Shown here piece by piece: positions 45,569-57,718 of a DNA stretch of 64,000 bases. The notes under the pieces were generated by a model. The model had not been told where the DNA came from and ran no database searches. It saw only the letters and a list, made by a program, of their open reading frames with translations. The DNA is from Hippophae tibetana (lineage: Eukaryota > Streptophyta > Magnoliopsida > Rosales > Elaeagnaceae), in the NCBI GenBank assembly GCA_037013495.1, contig CM072802.1, forward strand, positions 60,345,275 to 60,409,274, given 5' to 3'. Position numbers and translations under genes: made by a program. Numbering within the stretch: the first letter of the stretch is position 1; every line of letters starts with the position of its first letter.

Positions 45569-46279
45569 AGACTATTGTAAACGTAAATTTAAAACTCCTG
45601 TCAACAAAATAAAAAATTTAGAGAAAATTTACATGTTATTTAATACAAAGCACTAAACAAAACTAGTTAAACCCTAAAAAAAAAAGAAAAAAAAATTATT
45701 TTATTTATTTATTATTTTTTTTTGGTAACATAATTAGTATTAACCAAGAGTGCTCCCAGGAAAGAATGGTGGTGCAAACGGCTCCTTAAATATCATTCTC
45801 CTAGCCAGAGCAACGTTCCGAGGAAAGACTAGTGGCACAAAGGCTTCCAAGAACTAGTCTCCTAGACAGAACTCCCTTAGATTTTTATTTTTCATGTTAT
45901 TTAGTTAATTAGGTATAAATTTAAGTAATGTTTTTTTTTATTTTTTTTTTACTATTCATGAACGGTAATTTTATTTTACTATTCACGCTATATTATTTCT
46001 TATTAACTTAAAATTTTTTGAATTTTTTTTTATTTTTTTATTTTTTTATTTTTTTTACTATTCATGAACGGTAAAATTTTTTTTACTTCAAATTTCAAAT
46101 TTCAAATTTCTAAATTATTTTACAATTAAAAAAAATTATTATTTTTTTATTTTTTTATTTTTTTTATTTTATTATTTCTTATGAATTTTGAAATTTGATT
46201 ATTGTTAAAATATCACAATTATTTACAGCACAAAAATGTTTTTAAAATTTTGATAAATAATTTAAAAACGCTATTCCTT
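45569..46279 (-). other. 5' leader of element G
   Basis: Untranslated sequence between primer site and first gag. It holds long T-rich runs and two diverged copies (about 45747-45806 and 45808-45870) of a ~60-bp unit around 'ccaggaaagaatggtggtgcaaa' and 'cgaggaaagactagtggcacaaa', each ending 'tctcctag.cagag/c'. Confidence 0.65.
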
Positions 46280-46296
46280 CCCCGACAACGGCGCCA
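46280..46296 (-). other. Primer-binding site of element G (tRNA-Asp type)
   Basis: Minus-strand TGGCGCCGTTGTCGGGG, six bases inside the 5' LTR. It resembles the TGGCGCCGTTGCCGGGG primer site known from Athila-like elements and attributed to tRNA-Asp, with one difference. Confidence 0.8.
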
Positions 46297-46302
46297 AAAT
46301 CT

Positions 46303-48241
46303 TGATGAGCGAAAACCGACGTCGTCGATTCTTGCCAATACTTTGGTTTTAATATTTATAAAACTCTCGCAAGTGCACGAATCATTTCGAAGAAAATGAT
46401 AAGTATACTCCCAAGGTCGATCTAAGGAAGGAATGTATGTGGTTTTTAATTTATTATTCAAACTTTTAAAAACGAAATTAAATCCTAAATATCCTGTCAC
46501 GATAGTTTGGTTTTTGTTTTCCTAATCTAATAACATAAAATAAACATATATACAGATTAATTAAATATAATCTAATAACATAAAAAATAAACATAGATAC
46601 AAATTCAATAAATAATTATCTAAAAATAAACATATATACAGATTCAATAAATATTCATGCAAATTTTTATCATTTATATTAGTGGAGTATTTAGGGATAT
46701 AATAACTAAATTAATTATGCTTGCTCATATTATCTAGGTTATTAAAGATATAAATTGATATTTTATTGATTCTCTCTTTTTTATATAAATACCACCTTTG
46801 GTGGGGTTAGATATTCTTTGTTAACTAAACAAATCAATTAACAACTATGGGTGGGGTTGATAACTAATATGCTTAATTAAATCAATTCCTTTTTCTAAGA
46901 GATTGAAAATGAACCATTTAAATGTCACCTTTGGTGGGGTTAGACAGTTTAAACTTTATTCAAGGTGTCCAAATTAAACTTAAGAATTTAATTATCCGAG
47001 TACTAACTTTCAAGTTTTAAAACCACTATTGAAAACATGTTGTCAATATATTTTCACATAATAATTCTTATAAAAACTTTTGAAATAGAGTTTCACTCTA
47101 ACTACCGGGCGATTGTACCAACAAATAAAAGAGCACTACTCTAAAATAGACCGGATAACTAAACCTTAAAATCTAATTTTTAGGTTTAAGTTTGTAATGA
47201 AAAATAATATATTTCTCTCCAACATTCTTAATATAAAATCTTGAATAAAAAAAAAATCAATTCATTTTAAAGATATTTACCTATTTAATATTTCGCAAGC
47301 ATAACAACGTCATTATTACATCATATTTACTAAACAGCCAGCATAGTTAAATTTAACCACAGACAAGTTGAATATAACATGTAAGAATAAAGCATAAAAA
47401 TAACTGTAAAGAAAATAAAATCCTTACAGAACTTCGACGCTATTCCCGTAGCTGGAAAACCTTCAAGCGGAATTTGCACTCCCATTTATTGAATCAAAAA
47501 TCTAAACTATTACAAAAAACATTACAAGTTCCTCTCAAAAAGAGAAGAACACTAAACCTAAGAGAATTGAACTAAAAACTAAGAGAAAAAGTAAGAAAAG
47601 CTTAGAAACTAAGAAAGAAACTAAGAAAACTCAAAAACTAAGAAATGAAAGAAAGAAAGAAGAGAGAAGTGTGTTTTTAAGGTGTGATTTGAAGTGAAGG
47701 GAAATGGGGGTATTTATAGGTGAGGATGGAGAGAAAAAATGAGTAAAAAAATGTTAAAAAAATATTAAAAAATGTAAAAACGCGTATTGGAATTGCTGAT
47801 GTCATTAATGACGTCAGCATGACGTCACAGGGGCGGCTGCACGTGAAAAATGGGGCGAAAACGTGTTGGGCGCGCGGAGGGGCTGCTGCTGGGGGCTGTC
47901 ACTGCGCGCGTGAACAGTGCCCGTGCGCTGGGGCGTTGGGCTGCGGCGCGCGATTTCCGTCTTTTTGACATTTTTGACCCATTTTGTCCAATTTTTCCAT
48001 GTTTGTTGACCTTTTCCCACTTATTTATTGATATATTTGTGATGTATTGCTTCAAGTATTCCTCTTTGAGTCTTTAAATTGCGTTTTTAAGCCAAAATTC
48101 CTGAAAAACAATAAAAATACCCGTGATTCCGAAAAAGACAAATTTATATAAATATATGATAAAACATATAAATATATATATTTTTAATGAATTAATGTAC
48201 ATAAAATCATGGTTATTTTAGTGCTTTTTGAGCACTCATCA
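46303..48241 (-). repeat. 5' LTR of element G
   Basis: 1,939 bp, same ends as the 3' LTR and almost the same sequence outside the GC-rich block (47865-47955 here). TATA box at 47711-47719 (minus strand). The right edge is followed by GGAGA, matching the bases before 34804. Confidence 0.95.
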
Positions 48242-48724
48242 GGAGACTAGTTAGAGTAAATGCTCGCCAAGTTAGCAACACATGGCATGACGTGATTACG
48301 AGAACAGATGGCGTGGCATATAGGTGGAATGCGTAGAGCAATGGCGTGGTGACACATGTCATAGTGCGCTGACCAATTTTGGAATTCGGATTGAACATCG
48401 TTCTAACACGTGGCACGTGTTTCGTCCTCACGTGACGTGACATGATTCGCTCTTCGTGCTTGTGTGGTGTTCGCGTGGCTTGCTCAGTCAACTCCTCTGC
48501 TTGCATGGCATACCACGTGGCAATTTTTGATTGGTCTTACGTTAAAAATTCATAAAAAATCAATAAAAATTCTAGAAAAATCCCAAAAAATATATTTTTT
48601 TCCCTTTTCACTAAATTTTTTATATTTTAAATTTTTTAGCCATAAAAATACTATTTATTAAATAAAATAAGTAAATATTAAGTAAAAAAGTGCGCTAATA
48701 ACTCTATTTTCATAAAGTTATAAA

Positions 48725-48880
48725 CTAACGTGTATGCGAATAAAAATATAATTGAGATGTGATTGTTGAGGCTCAATACTTTATTCAACTTAAAAATATT
48801 CTAGAAAGACACACCTAGAAACTAATATTATATACAAATATGTTTTTCACAAATATCTCAAATACTCATAAACCTTATAA
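48725..48880 (-). repeat. 3' LTR of element E, proximal part
   Basis: Matches 55105-55255 ('taacgtg', 'gacacac.tagaaact', 'tattatatacaaa', 'actcataaac'). It is the piece of E's 3' LTR on the other side of LTR C and element G. A minus-strand purine tract (AGGAGGAAGA, about 48881-48890) precedes it. Confidence 0.75.
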
Positions 48881-50298
48881 TCTTCCTCCTACATGAAATA
48901 TCCTAAAAACATTCAAAGTAATTCAAATATAAAAATATTTCCATAAATTAACTACACATTTTGATGTTTTAATTAAAGTTTAAAATTTTTGATACAAGTT
49001 TTCCCCTCATTTTTTTCATACAAATAAACAAACAAAAACAAGAGATAAAAATAGACAAATGAAACAAATATAAAGTTGAGATAAAAATATATTTTTAGCA
49101 AAGGATATTAGATTAATCCAAACATAACTACAACATTACACACATCTAAGAAAAAATAATTTGTGTTTAAGGTGTCACTAGTCATTATAACAGATAAATA
49201 TGTGAAAAATACATAAAAACATGATCACATATATAGTTACATATCCACAATCACCACAAGTGAGTTGAGTTTTCGAACAACACTAGCATGTCAATTAGTC
49301 CATTTATGATTAGTTATAAAAAAAATTTACAAAAATGTATTACCAATCATGAAAGAATTGTAGTTGAATTCAAACTTGTACAAAATAAAATTTTATTATA
49401 TAAGAGAGAACTTTAATAATACTTTTGTTTTGTATTCCCCTATTGTGTTATTTCTTTTGTAAGGGATTGGTCAATTATTTTCTTTCTGTATAACCATTTA
49501 TGGCTCTCTTTTTTATGTATGCAATTGATTTTATATTTTCTTTTTTCTTTAATATTTTAAGAAAATATGTACCAGCCAAAAACCTAGAATGATAACTTTC
49601 ACACAAGTTATGAGGTAGCTCTCTCTACTCACTGCGATAGCTTAACACATCATAGTAGGTAGCTCTCTCAAAACTAGGTGTCTCTCAATTGTAGCATTTT
49701 ATAAAGTGTAAGAGAGAGCTCAAATAAAATTCTAGCAATCAAGGTTACCTAAGTCCCTAAATATTTACATAATCAATCATAAATTTCATGCATGACATAC
49801 ATATGTGTTCAGTGAGTGTGTAAATAGGACTACGTTGACACCAATCACTAGATGCATAAGATATGTAAATGTATAAATCATAGTATCCAGTTGTTAAAGA
49901 TGTAGTCAAAAATATAAGTATGGTATGTAATGTTCATATTAGTGTTAAAGAGTCTACTTTTGTTTATCTTTTTTTTTAACTAAAGAAGCATCAATAAAAA
50001 TAAAAACAACAAACAAACTAAAGATATTAACCTAGGGTTAATTAAGCCTTCAAAGAAAAGTTTATAGGTCAAACAATAAGAATGACTATTAGGTGAACGG
50101 AAGGAGACCATCTTTCCTAACCAAAACTTTCTTGAATTTTGGTTTCTATATATCTTTGGGTTGGAAATTAACTACCTTAGTTTTCATTTACGTATTCTTG
50201 GACTTACTTTTAGATTTTTCATTCATTCTAAATAAATATTCAACATGCATAGTAGGATAATGAAAATTAGATGTATAATTAAATGCATTGAATTTCAT
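48881..50298 (-). other. 3' internal region of element E, non-coding
   Basis: Aligns with element A near 9420-9760 (phrases around 'catagtaggtagctctctcaa'). No coding sequence is recognised. RT, integrase and RNase H that should lie here or upstream are missing. Confidence 0.6.
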
Positions 50299-52080
50299 TT
50301 ACCTCTTTGAGCTAACAACTTCATGCTTTCTAGTAACATTTTTGAACAAGTTACCATAATTTCCATTCATCCTAGAATATGATGCAACATGTATAGATGA
50401 ATGATGGTTATGAGTCCTACTATATAAAGCATTTAAAGTATTATTACATTTAGGAGAATTTATCAAACCTATACCATAATGATGATAGACAGACATAAGC
50501 TTAACATTTTTTTCAATCATAAGTGCAATTGTTCTTTGTTTATAATGGGTAACATAAGGAATAAGGTTATAGGGCCTTATAGATGTGGTTTTTGATGTTG
50601 AAGGAATGAAGCTCTCATCCTTACAACTAATGTCATATGTATCATGTGAGGATTACACATTTGAAGGTTTGACAAAGTTAGTTGATTTTGAACAAGATGG
50701 TGTAGTATGATCATCTATATTTCCTAACCCTTTATTGTCTCCAACTGGTCTTTCACAAAAATAATTTGTTCAAACTTTCAGTTCCAGTTGTTAGCATTCT
50801 TAATGATTCTTTTGATTGTTCAAGATCCCACATCATATTCTTGTTTTCCTATTTAACATCTATAAGACTTGAATTCAAAACATTAGCACATTTAGATAGT
50901 TCAATTTTTTCTTTTTCTATAATCAAGGAATTTATTTGAAAGGATTTAAGTATATCATTTAGTTTAACTACTTCCCTTTTGCATCTTATATAGTGTATGA
51001 ATATTTCATTAACACTAGTGACATTAAATTTGTTAAGTATAAATTCAGTATCACTTTCCTTATCATATGAATCAATGTGAGACTTATTGAATTGTCTACC
51101 TATAGTTGCATTAAATGTCAAATAATTATTGTATGATTCACGTAGATTGTTATTATCACTTTCATAATCAGTAAATGTAGCATTGAAGCTCTTCCATTTT
51201 GGTTCCTCTTGTTTGCATAGCCAACTACAAAGTGACTAAAATCTATACCTTTAAAACATTGAAGTCCAATGGTTAATATTTCTTACTATCATAACTCATA
51301 TATTTGATTTCTCTCAGATTTTGATCATTTTGAAAAATTAATTGTCATTTGTTTTAAGGATTTTGGTTAAGAGTGTCAGTTATTCATCATCACTATCTTC
51401 AATAATCATAGTAGTTTTGAAAGTGAGACCTTTGTACTTTGGATATTTTCAAAAATTCATTTAATGGTTTGAAGTAAGCCAATGAGTTCCTCTATTTTGA
51501 TGGTGTCTACATCCTTGCTTTCATCAATGGCAGTGACCGTTGCATAGAAGCAATATGGTAATGAGCAGAGAATCATTCAAAATATCATGAAATCATTATT
51601 TTTTTCTCCAAGATTGGTAGAGGTGTTAGTAATATCTCACAATCTAATATAAAATTCATAGAAAATTTCATCATCTTTCATCCTAAGATTTTTAAATTGA
51701 CTACCAAGCATGCGAAGTTTAGTTCATTTAACTTGTTTGGTTCCCCCATAAGAAACCTTTAAAATATCCCAAGCATGCTTAATAGTATCAATATGAGAAA
51801 TACAATAAAACTCATCAGTAGACACAACACTAGAATAGTATTAATACCCTTTTTGTATCTAGTTGTTAGAAGTTTTATCTTAATTAGTCCATTTGTTCCT
51901 AAGCTTAGAAGTGATTACATTATCTTTGGGAACCGTAGGTGATTCCCAACCATAAATCACAAAATTCTAGATACTCTCATCTAAAGATAGTAGAAAGACT
52001 TTTATATGAGCCTCCAACATAAATAATTAGATCCATTAAAGTAAGGTGTATATATAGTGAAAGAACCCTCTCTTAAATTA
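50299..52080 (-). pseudogene. SIRE-type copia gag remnant of element E
   Basis: In reading order, 52080-51360 gives a broken UBN2-type gag (PF14223): HAWDILKVSYGGTKQVK, then LRMKDDEIFYEFYIR, then a segment like LPYCFYATVTAIDESKDVD and KIEELIGLLQ. This matches the plant pattern W..L...YEG...VK...L..L...FE...M...E...++...R...I...L. Stops interrupt it. Two short open segments follow, 51121-50849 (Lys/Glu-rich, possibly coiled coil) and 50520-50299, probably the gag C-terminal part. No zinc knuckle was recognised. Confidence 0.7.
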
Positions 52081-52124
52081 TCCATAACAAGGTCCTAATC
52101 ATACTAAGTGTATCTAGTGACCTA

Positions 52125-52136
52125 CTCTGATACCAA
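52125..52136 (-). other. Primer-binding site of element E (initiator tRNA-Met)
   Basis: Minus-strand TTGGTATCAGAG lies one base inside the LTR end CTCTCA (52138). It matches the standard copia primer site. Confidence 0.85.
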
Positions 52137-52137
52137 T

Positions 52138-55100
52138 TGAGAGAAACAAGTTTTGTTTAGTTACAAATTGTATTAGTTAGATAGAGTTTTGAAAAGATAA
52201 TCAATGGAAGTATAACAAATTAAAATTTGTAGAATACCAAGACAAGCAATCACATGTAAATAAAATAATGTACAAATATAAAGATTGACCCATGGGAAAA
52301 AACCTATGCCACTCCAATGACCTATGAGGAAAACTAATTGTCCACTAGATCATCTAACTATTCACTATGAAAGTAGGGCTTAATTATAATTAACAAAAGT
52401 TTAAAAGTTAATTTAAATTCAAAAAAGGCTTAATTGCAATTAAATAAAGTTTAAAAGTTAATTTGAATTAAATTGGAAGGCTAAACTATAATTAAGGAAA
52501 TTTATTTTCTGTGCAGGAAAAGGAGAACACTCGCGCCACGATCAAACACATAACACGCACTGTCAGATGAGAAAATCAACGGTAAGGATGAGCGCATGTA
52601 TTGAAAATGTGACAAAAGAGAGTGGATGCGGGTTTTCTGGTTGCACGTTACTCGGTGCGCCGTGTGGGGCCCACCTTCCGTATGAAGGATGGAACCCACG
52701 TGTCTCACCTGCGTTGATCCAGTGCGGTGCAACCATGTGCAAGTTCTTCCATGTGTCCCACTAGTTCTTGCAGCCAATCATGTGCTGACACATGGCACGT
52801 TTTGATGAACACAAAAATGTGGAACCACGCACACATTTCCAGCAACTTTTTGTCCCCTACGTGTCTCGACACCGTTTATCCTGTGCAACACATTTCGTGT
52901 GCGCCCGTTCTTGACACCATATGAGATGTTTCCATGTGTCCCACTATTTCTTGCAGTGAATCAAATGATGACGCGTGACACCCGATTTGAATTAAAAAGA
53001 AATTAGAAATGCGCACACTCTGTACTGTTTTGCACGATAAATTTCTTTTACACGCATCTGAAGAATATTTTTTGTCCCCCACGCGGATTAAATTATTATT
53101 TTCGATATAACTTTTTATCCCCCCCGCATGTATAAAAATATATTTTAAAATGTATTTGTTTTTTTAGATATTTGATGTTATAAATAAGGGATTATTGTGA
53201 TAAATTAAGGAGTTTTTGTTTTTAAGGTTGTTGTGATTTCGTTTTTGAGGGTTGGAGAATTGGACTGTGGAACATGTAAAAACAATTTGTTGGCTTCTGT
53301 TGTGTTCTACGTGTGCCAAAAATTTGAGCTCAGAAATGTTTTAATTTTCTTTTGTTCTTCATCTAATATTCCTTAAGTTTTGTAATTGTAATTTTTATTT
53401 ATGAAGTAATTTAATTTTTCTAGGGTTGCATTTTATCTAAATTTATGAAGCTTGAATTTAATTATTTTTGAAAGATTTATAAGACTTTTAATTTTTTTAT
53501 TCTATTTGTGCTTAATGTTTTTGATTATTTTAAATTTTATCAATTGATCTCTGGCACTTAAATAAACTTGGAAGAGACATTTTTTTGTATATTGCTAATG
53601 GATAGAATAACATTTATATATGAAGGATAGGAATATATTTTTATCGTATGTGTGGCCATTTGAGAACTTAAAACATAATGAATCTTGGCGAATTTAATTC
53701 TTATAGGAATATAGTGAATTAATTTAGCGAAGTGCGTCTATACGGAGCTCGGAAGAGATGTATGGATAAAATTAAAAGTTCTTGGTTGACAAATTAAATT
53801 TACTAAAAAAATATAAATCAAGAGAAAATAATATGATTCAAGTGGATTAATTTGGTGAAAAACTGTAATCCTAGAATTCTTTTATTTTGTTATAAAACTT
53901 TTTAATTAGTTAAATCATCTTCCAATTAACAATTGTTTTGGATAAAATCATAGTGAAATAATTTTAGTACTTAACAAACTATAGTAACAAATCTTCGTGT
54001 GAACGATACTTTACTTATCAAAATTTATTACTTGTGACCGTGTATACTTGCACGATTTTATGTTCTCTAAAAGAGACAATAGTGATAACCCAAGTAATAT
54101 GCTTACAAGTCGTTGTTTTCATCATAGTCTCTACAAGAAAGGTTTATGATTCCAAACCAACTTTTTGATAAACTTAAGTCACACAAGTTAATCAAACTCA
54201 TACAATTGGCACCTAAAATGCTAACATAATAACATAAGTACAAATGTGTGTCCTAGAGTATATTAAATAATGAACAATCTTAACTAGATGATTTAATATA
54301 TATATCAAATAAATTGAAATCAACTATCAACCCTAGAACAATCAGTTTAAGAACAAGTTCAACAAAAATAACTTCCTTAAAGATTAATAATCAAATCAAA
54401 TAATTATGATATGACACACACAATTATTTGATCAAGAATAAAAATAAAGAAGAAGTTATAAGAACATATGACCAAAATATCAAAAACCAATTAGGCTTAT
54501 TAATCAATAAAATATAACCACCAATGTATGAAAGATTAACTAAATAAATAAGCCTAAAGAATTACGATCTTATATTTGTAGAACGAAAGAGAGATTAAGA
54601 TTAAAATAATAATGTTCTTATGTGGTTAACAAAATTCTAAACCAATGGTATGATTAAATAGTATCAGTTAAAATCCTAGGTCAAAGATTAATTACAAAAT
54701 TGTCCTTAAAGTACTCTGAAAAGGTTAAAAACATAATGAAAATATAGTAAAAATACTATTTGGCTTGAGTAAATATTAGGTTAAATTTGAAAACCTAGTC
54801 ACTCGACTTATCTCAATCGATTGAGTATGGCCACTTAGTCAATCGACTATGAATTTTTCAATCAATCTACTTAAATCTCGAATTATCTAGTGAAAAAATT
54901 AATTAATCTAGAAATAAGTGGATTCATCAAGTTATTAATCTCAATCGATCTAGTACTTGATAAATCAAGTAAATGATTCGATAGATCTTATCATATTAAA
55001 AATTAATTCAGCTAGTTTTAATTAAACTCGATTAATAGTCACCACTCGATTGACCGAGTGACCTATTTGAACAATATTCCTTTGTGAGATAGCCTTTTAT

Positions 55101-55255
55101 GAAATCTAACGTGCACGACAACAGAGATATACTTGAAATATGATTGAGGCTTGAAGTTTCTTCCGCTTAAAAATATTTTCAAAAGACACACTTAGAAACT
55201 ACTATTATATACAAAAATTTTACTCACGAATATTGGCAACACTCATAAACTTACA
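52138..55255 (-). repeat. 5' LTR of element E, carrying LTR D
   Basis: Ends TGAGAGAAACAAG (52138) and CTTACA (55255) on the plus strand. Parts 52138-52370 and about 54080-55255 match the E-family LTR at 32596-33839; the middle does not and is a foreign insertion. Without it the LTR is about 1.4 kb. Confidence 0.8.
52371..54079 (+). mobile_element. LTR D, foreign gypsy-type LTR inside the 5' LTR of E
   Basis: About 1.7 kb absent from other E-family LTRs. Near its right end 'cttcgtgtgaacgatactttacttatc' leads to 'gtgtatacttgcacga', an arrangement typical of Athila/Tat-type LTR ends and like that of family B. It starts with roughly three copies of a ~57-bp AT-rich unit ('ggcttaatt..aattaa..aaagtttaaaagttaattt', 52387-52500). 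A GC-richer central part repeats 'ccatgtgtcccacta.ttcttgcag' (52750 and 52930). About 45 bp of host LTR appear lost at the junction and I could not define a target duplication, so ends are approximate. Confidence 0.6.
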
Positions 55256-55274
55256 AAAAATTTCTCTTTGTATT

Positions 55275-55446
55275 TGTTAAAGATGATTTATGAGTGTGTG
55301 TATTAGGTGTCTAACACTAGGTGTCTTAGTGGTGTGAGTTGTGTATTAGGTGTCTTAGTGGTGTATTAGGTGTATGTCACCTAAGATTGTATATAAATAG
55401 GTAGTCTCCTTGAATGATAATAAGTAGAAAGAATTCTGATTTTACA
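55275..55446 (+). repeat. 5' LTR of element H
   Basis: TGTTAAAGATG to GATTTTACA. It contains internal short repeats of 'gtattaggtgtcttagtggtg' type and a TATA box TATATAAATAG at 55390-55400, about 45 bases before the end. Confidence 0.95.
55390..55400 (+). promoter_or_regulatory. TATA box in the 5' LTR of H
   Basis: TATATAAATAG, repeated in the 3' LTR at 60284-60294. Its position is normal for transcription starting within the LTR. Confidence 0.65.
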
Positions 55447-55458
55447 TGGTATCAGAGC
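55447..55458 (+). other. Primer-binding site of element H (initiator tRNA-Met)
   Basis: TGGTATCAGAGC abuts the 5' LTR and is an exact match to the standard copia primer site. Confidence 0.95.
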
Positions 55459-55599
55459 ATTTGGGTTACAAAATTTGAGAAATTTTTTTTTCCTGTTCAA
55501 ATTGGGGGCAGATTTTGGATAAACACAAATTAGGATTTGGTGCATTTTTGAGTTCCAACTCGGAACACCCTTTTGGAGTGCACATTTTTTCTCATCGCC

Positions 55600-55845
55600 G
55601 GCACAGGGAGGAAGAACAGTCGTAGGCCAGCCAAACCCCGACGTTCGGCCACCATAGGAGCCACGAGTGAGCCACACGCGCCACCGCGACTCCCGGTCCA
55701 AAATTTCCAAGCATCTCACCGTCGGAACAGGGGGGAAGAACAGCCGCCGACCGACCAAACCCCAAAGTCTGGTCACCAGACAAGCCACGGGTGGGCCACA
55801 CGCGCCACCACGACTTTCTGTCCAAATCCACGCGCCGGCGCGTGA
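55600..55845 (+). repeat. Tandem duplication (~124 bp) in the leader of H
   Basis: Two copies start at about 55600 and 55724. Both have 'acaggg.ggaagaacag', 'gaccaaacccc'-like, 'gagccacacgcgccacc' and 'gactt/cc..gtccaaa' phrases, and differ at many bases. GC-rich, unlike the surroundings. ORFs on both strands here follow from composition. Confidence 0.8.
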
Positions 55846-56071
55846 CAGCGCGTCTGTGTACAATTCTTCTCCGGCAGACCCTATGCCACTCTCTGCCGTC
55901 CTACTGCGTCATCTGTGGTGGTTTGGCACTCATCGCTTGTGATTGTTCAGGTTTGCGTTCTTCCAATTTTGTGTTCTTGTTCGCTGCGTGTTTCGTCACT
56001 GCGTGTTTGGTCGCTGCTGTTGTTGGATTTTGTTTGTTCATTTGCTCGCTGTCTTGTCGTTTGTAAGAGTT

Positions 56072-57718
56072 ATGGCTGAAAAGAAATCTAATGTTGTAAC
56101 GGATATGGTGCCTGTGATGTCTAAAATCACGGACCATAAGCTTAATGGCTCGAATTATTTGGCTTGGAGCAAGACTATTCGAATTTATTTGAGAAGTATT
56201 GAAAAAGATACTCATTTGACTAATGATCCTCCTAAAGATTATTCAAAGCAGACATGGCTTAGAGACGATGCTCGCTTATTTCTGCAGATTCAGAATTCTA
56301 TTGAAAGCAATGTAATTGACTTGATCAATCACTGTGAATTCGTTAAGGAATTGATGGATTATTTGGATTTCTTATATTCTGGTAAGGGAAATCTTTCTCG
56401 CATATATGAGGTATGCAAAGCATTTTACCGTGCAGACAAACAAGATCAGTCACTCACAAATTATTTTATGGAATTTAAAAGGACTTATGAGGAGCTCAAT
56501 AGTTTGATGCCTTTTAGCCCTGATGTCAAGGTTCAACAAAGTCAACGGGAACAAATGGCGGTCATGAGTTTTCTTGCTGGTCTTCCCTCTACTTTTGAGA
56601 CTGTTAAAGCCCAGGTTCTTTCTGGTTATGAGATCTCCTCTTTACAAGAGGTGTTTAGTCGAGTACTTCGTACAGAAGGCACTCCACCTCCACCTGCTCA
56701 ATTAAACGGTGCTTTGGTCAGCCGAAGTAATAATTATGAGCATGGACGGTCAACTTATATGAACAGAAATAAAGGAGGCGGCTCGCACGGGTTTGAAACT
56801 CGACCACAGGAACTCGGAGGTATTGTATGTCACTATTGTCACAAACCAGGACATACGAAACATGAATGTAGAAAGCTTCAATACAAACAACAGAAAGGTC
56901 ACTCGGCTCATATTGCATCCACTTCTGATACTTCTGAAAAATCGGTTCTTATCTCTGCAGATGAATTTACCAAGTTCTCACAGTATCAAGAATCACTAAG
57001 GTCTTCATCACCCTCTGTCACTGCTATTGCTGATTCAGGTAAATCAAATGTGTGTCTCATTTCTTCATCTTCCAAATGGGTTATTGATTCTGGTGCCACA
57101 GATCATATGATAGGTAATTCTAATATCTTTTCTACTCTTCAGTCACACACTTCTACCTCTACTGTTACCTTAGCCGATGGTTCACCATCTCGTGTTCTTG
57201 GGTCTGACACAATTACTCCCACTCCTTTGCTTCCTTTGTCGTCTGTCTTACATTTACCTAGCTTATCCTTTAATTTGATATCTGTAAGTCAGCTTACTCA
57301 CAATCTTAACTATTGTATCTCATTTTTTCCTGATCGTTGCTTATTTCAGGATCTTATGACGAAGAAGACTATTGGTAAAGGACATGAGTCTAGAGGCCTC
57401 TATATTCTTGACACACCGATACCGAAATCTGTCGCTTGCTCTAGTGTAACCTCTCCCTTCAAGGCACATTGTAGATTGGGTCATCCATCTCTTCCTTTAC
57501 TGAAGAAACTTTGTCCTCAGTTTAGTAAGGTGTCTTCATTAGATTGTGAGTCTTGTCAATTTGCAAAACATCATCGTCTTAGTTCAAATCCAAGAGTTAA
57601 TAAACGTGCCAGTGTTCCTTTTGAATTAGTTCATTCTGATGTTTGGGGTCCTTGTCCTATTTTTTCTAAACCTGGATTTAAGTATTTTTTATTTTTGTGG
57701 ATGATTATTCTCGTGTAA
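56072..57718 (+). pseudogene. Gag, protease and start of integrase of element H
   Basis: I start at ATG 56072 (MAEKKSNVV), since upstream in-frame codons to 55943 lie in the leader. The gag core has GSNYLAWSKTIRIYLRSI, YEVCKAFYRADKQDQSLTNY and MSFLAGLPSTFETVKAQVL. An intact CCHC knuckle CHYCHKPGHTKHEC (residues 253-266) and an intact protease site WVIDSGATDHM (336-346) follow. The gag-pre-integrase zinc region CRLGHPSLPLL...CESCQFAKHH and the first integrase acid in HSDVWGP come next. Near 57695 a T-run is one base short, so this frame runs to an early stop at 57716. The next integrase part continues in another frame. All motifs before that point are unbroken. Confidence 0.92.

Larger units (their letters stand above)
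34804..48241 (-). mobile_element. Athila-like Ty3/gypsy element G, nearly intact, two gag regions
   Basis: 13.4-kb minus-strand element with LTRs at both ends (34804-36819 and 46303-48241) and a perfect target duplication GGAGA (34799-34803 and 48242-48246). A tRNA-Asp-type primer site follows the 5' LTR, and a G-rich purine tract precedes the 3' LTR. Internal order in reading direction: leader, first gag (45568-44231), spacer, second gag fused to protease, RT, RNase H and integrase (43885-38714), then 1.8 kb without ORFs. The two LTRs look almost identical outside one indel block, so the insertion is recent. Clade assigned from the DLGAS protease, primer site and conserved 3' motifs. No env-like ORF seen. 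Confidence 0.93.
33840..48724 (-). repeat. LTR C of gypsy-type family B, split by element G
   Basis: Two pieces, 33840-34803 and 48242-48724, join into one ~1.44-kb LTR of the family seen at 14878-16444 and 17779-19361, here reversed. The left end is TGATCCTCACAC, the inverse of the family end. The right end 'ctctattttcataaagttataa' is the inverse of the family start, with the terminal CA mutated. Flanking pentamers CCTAA (33835-33839) and ACTAA (48725-48729) match at four of five bases. It sits in the 3' LTR of element E. Confidence 0.88.
32596..55255 (-). mobile_element. SIRE-like copia element E, deleted inside, carrying nested insertions
   Basis: Minus-strand element. Its 5' LTR is 55255 down to 52138, with a primer-binding site immediately inside. 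Internal sequence runs 52137-48881. The 3' LTR is 48880-48725 plus 33839-32596, split by LTR C, which itself holds element G. E's own internal region is only about 3.25 kb and has gag but no protease, integrase, RT or RNase H, so E is internally deleted. Flanks (AAAGC at 32591-32595, AAAAA at 55256-55260) do not form a convincing duplication. SIRE-like is inferred from LTR layout and gag type. Confidence 0.8.

Noticed and set aside
55381..55942. ORFs on both strands in the leader of element H (up to 160 codons)
   Set aside because: They span the LTR, primer site and the GC-rich leader duplication, with different frames in the two units. Not expected to be translated.
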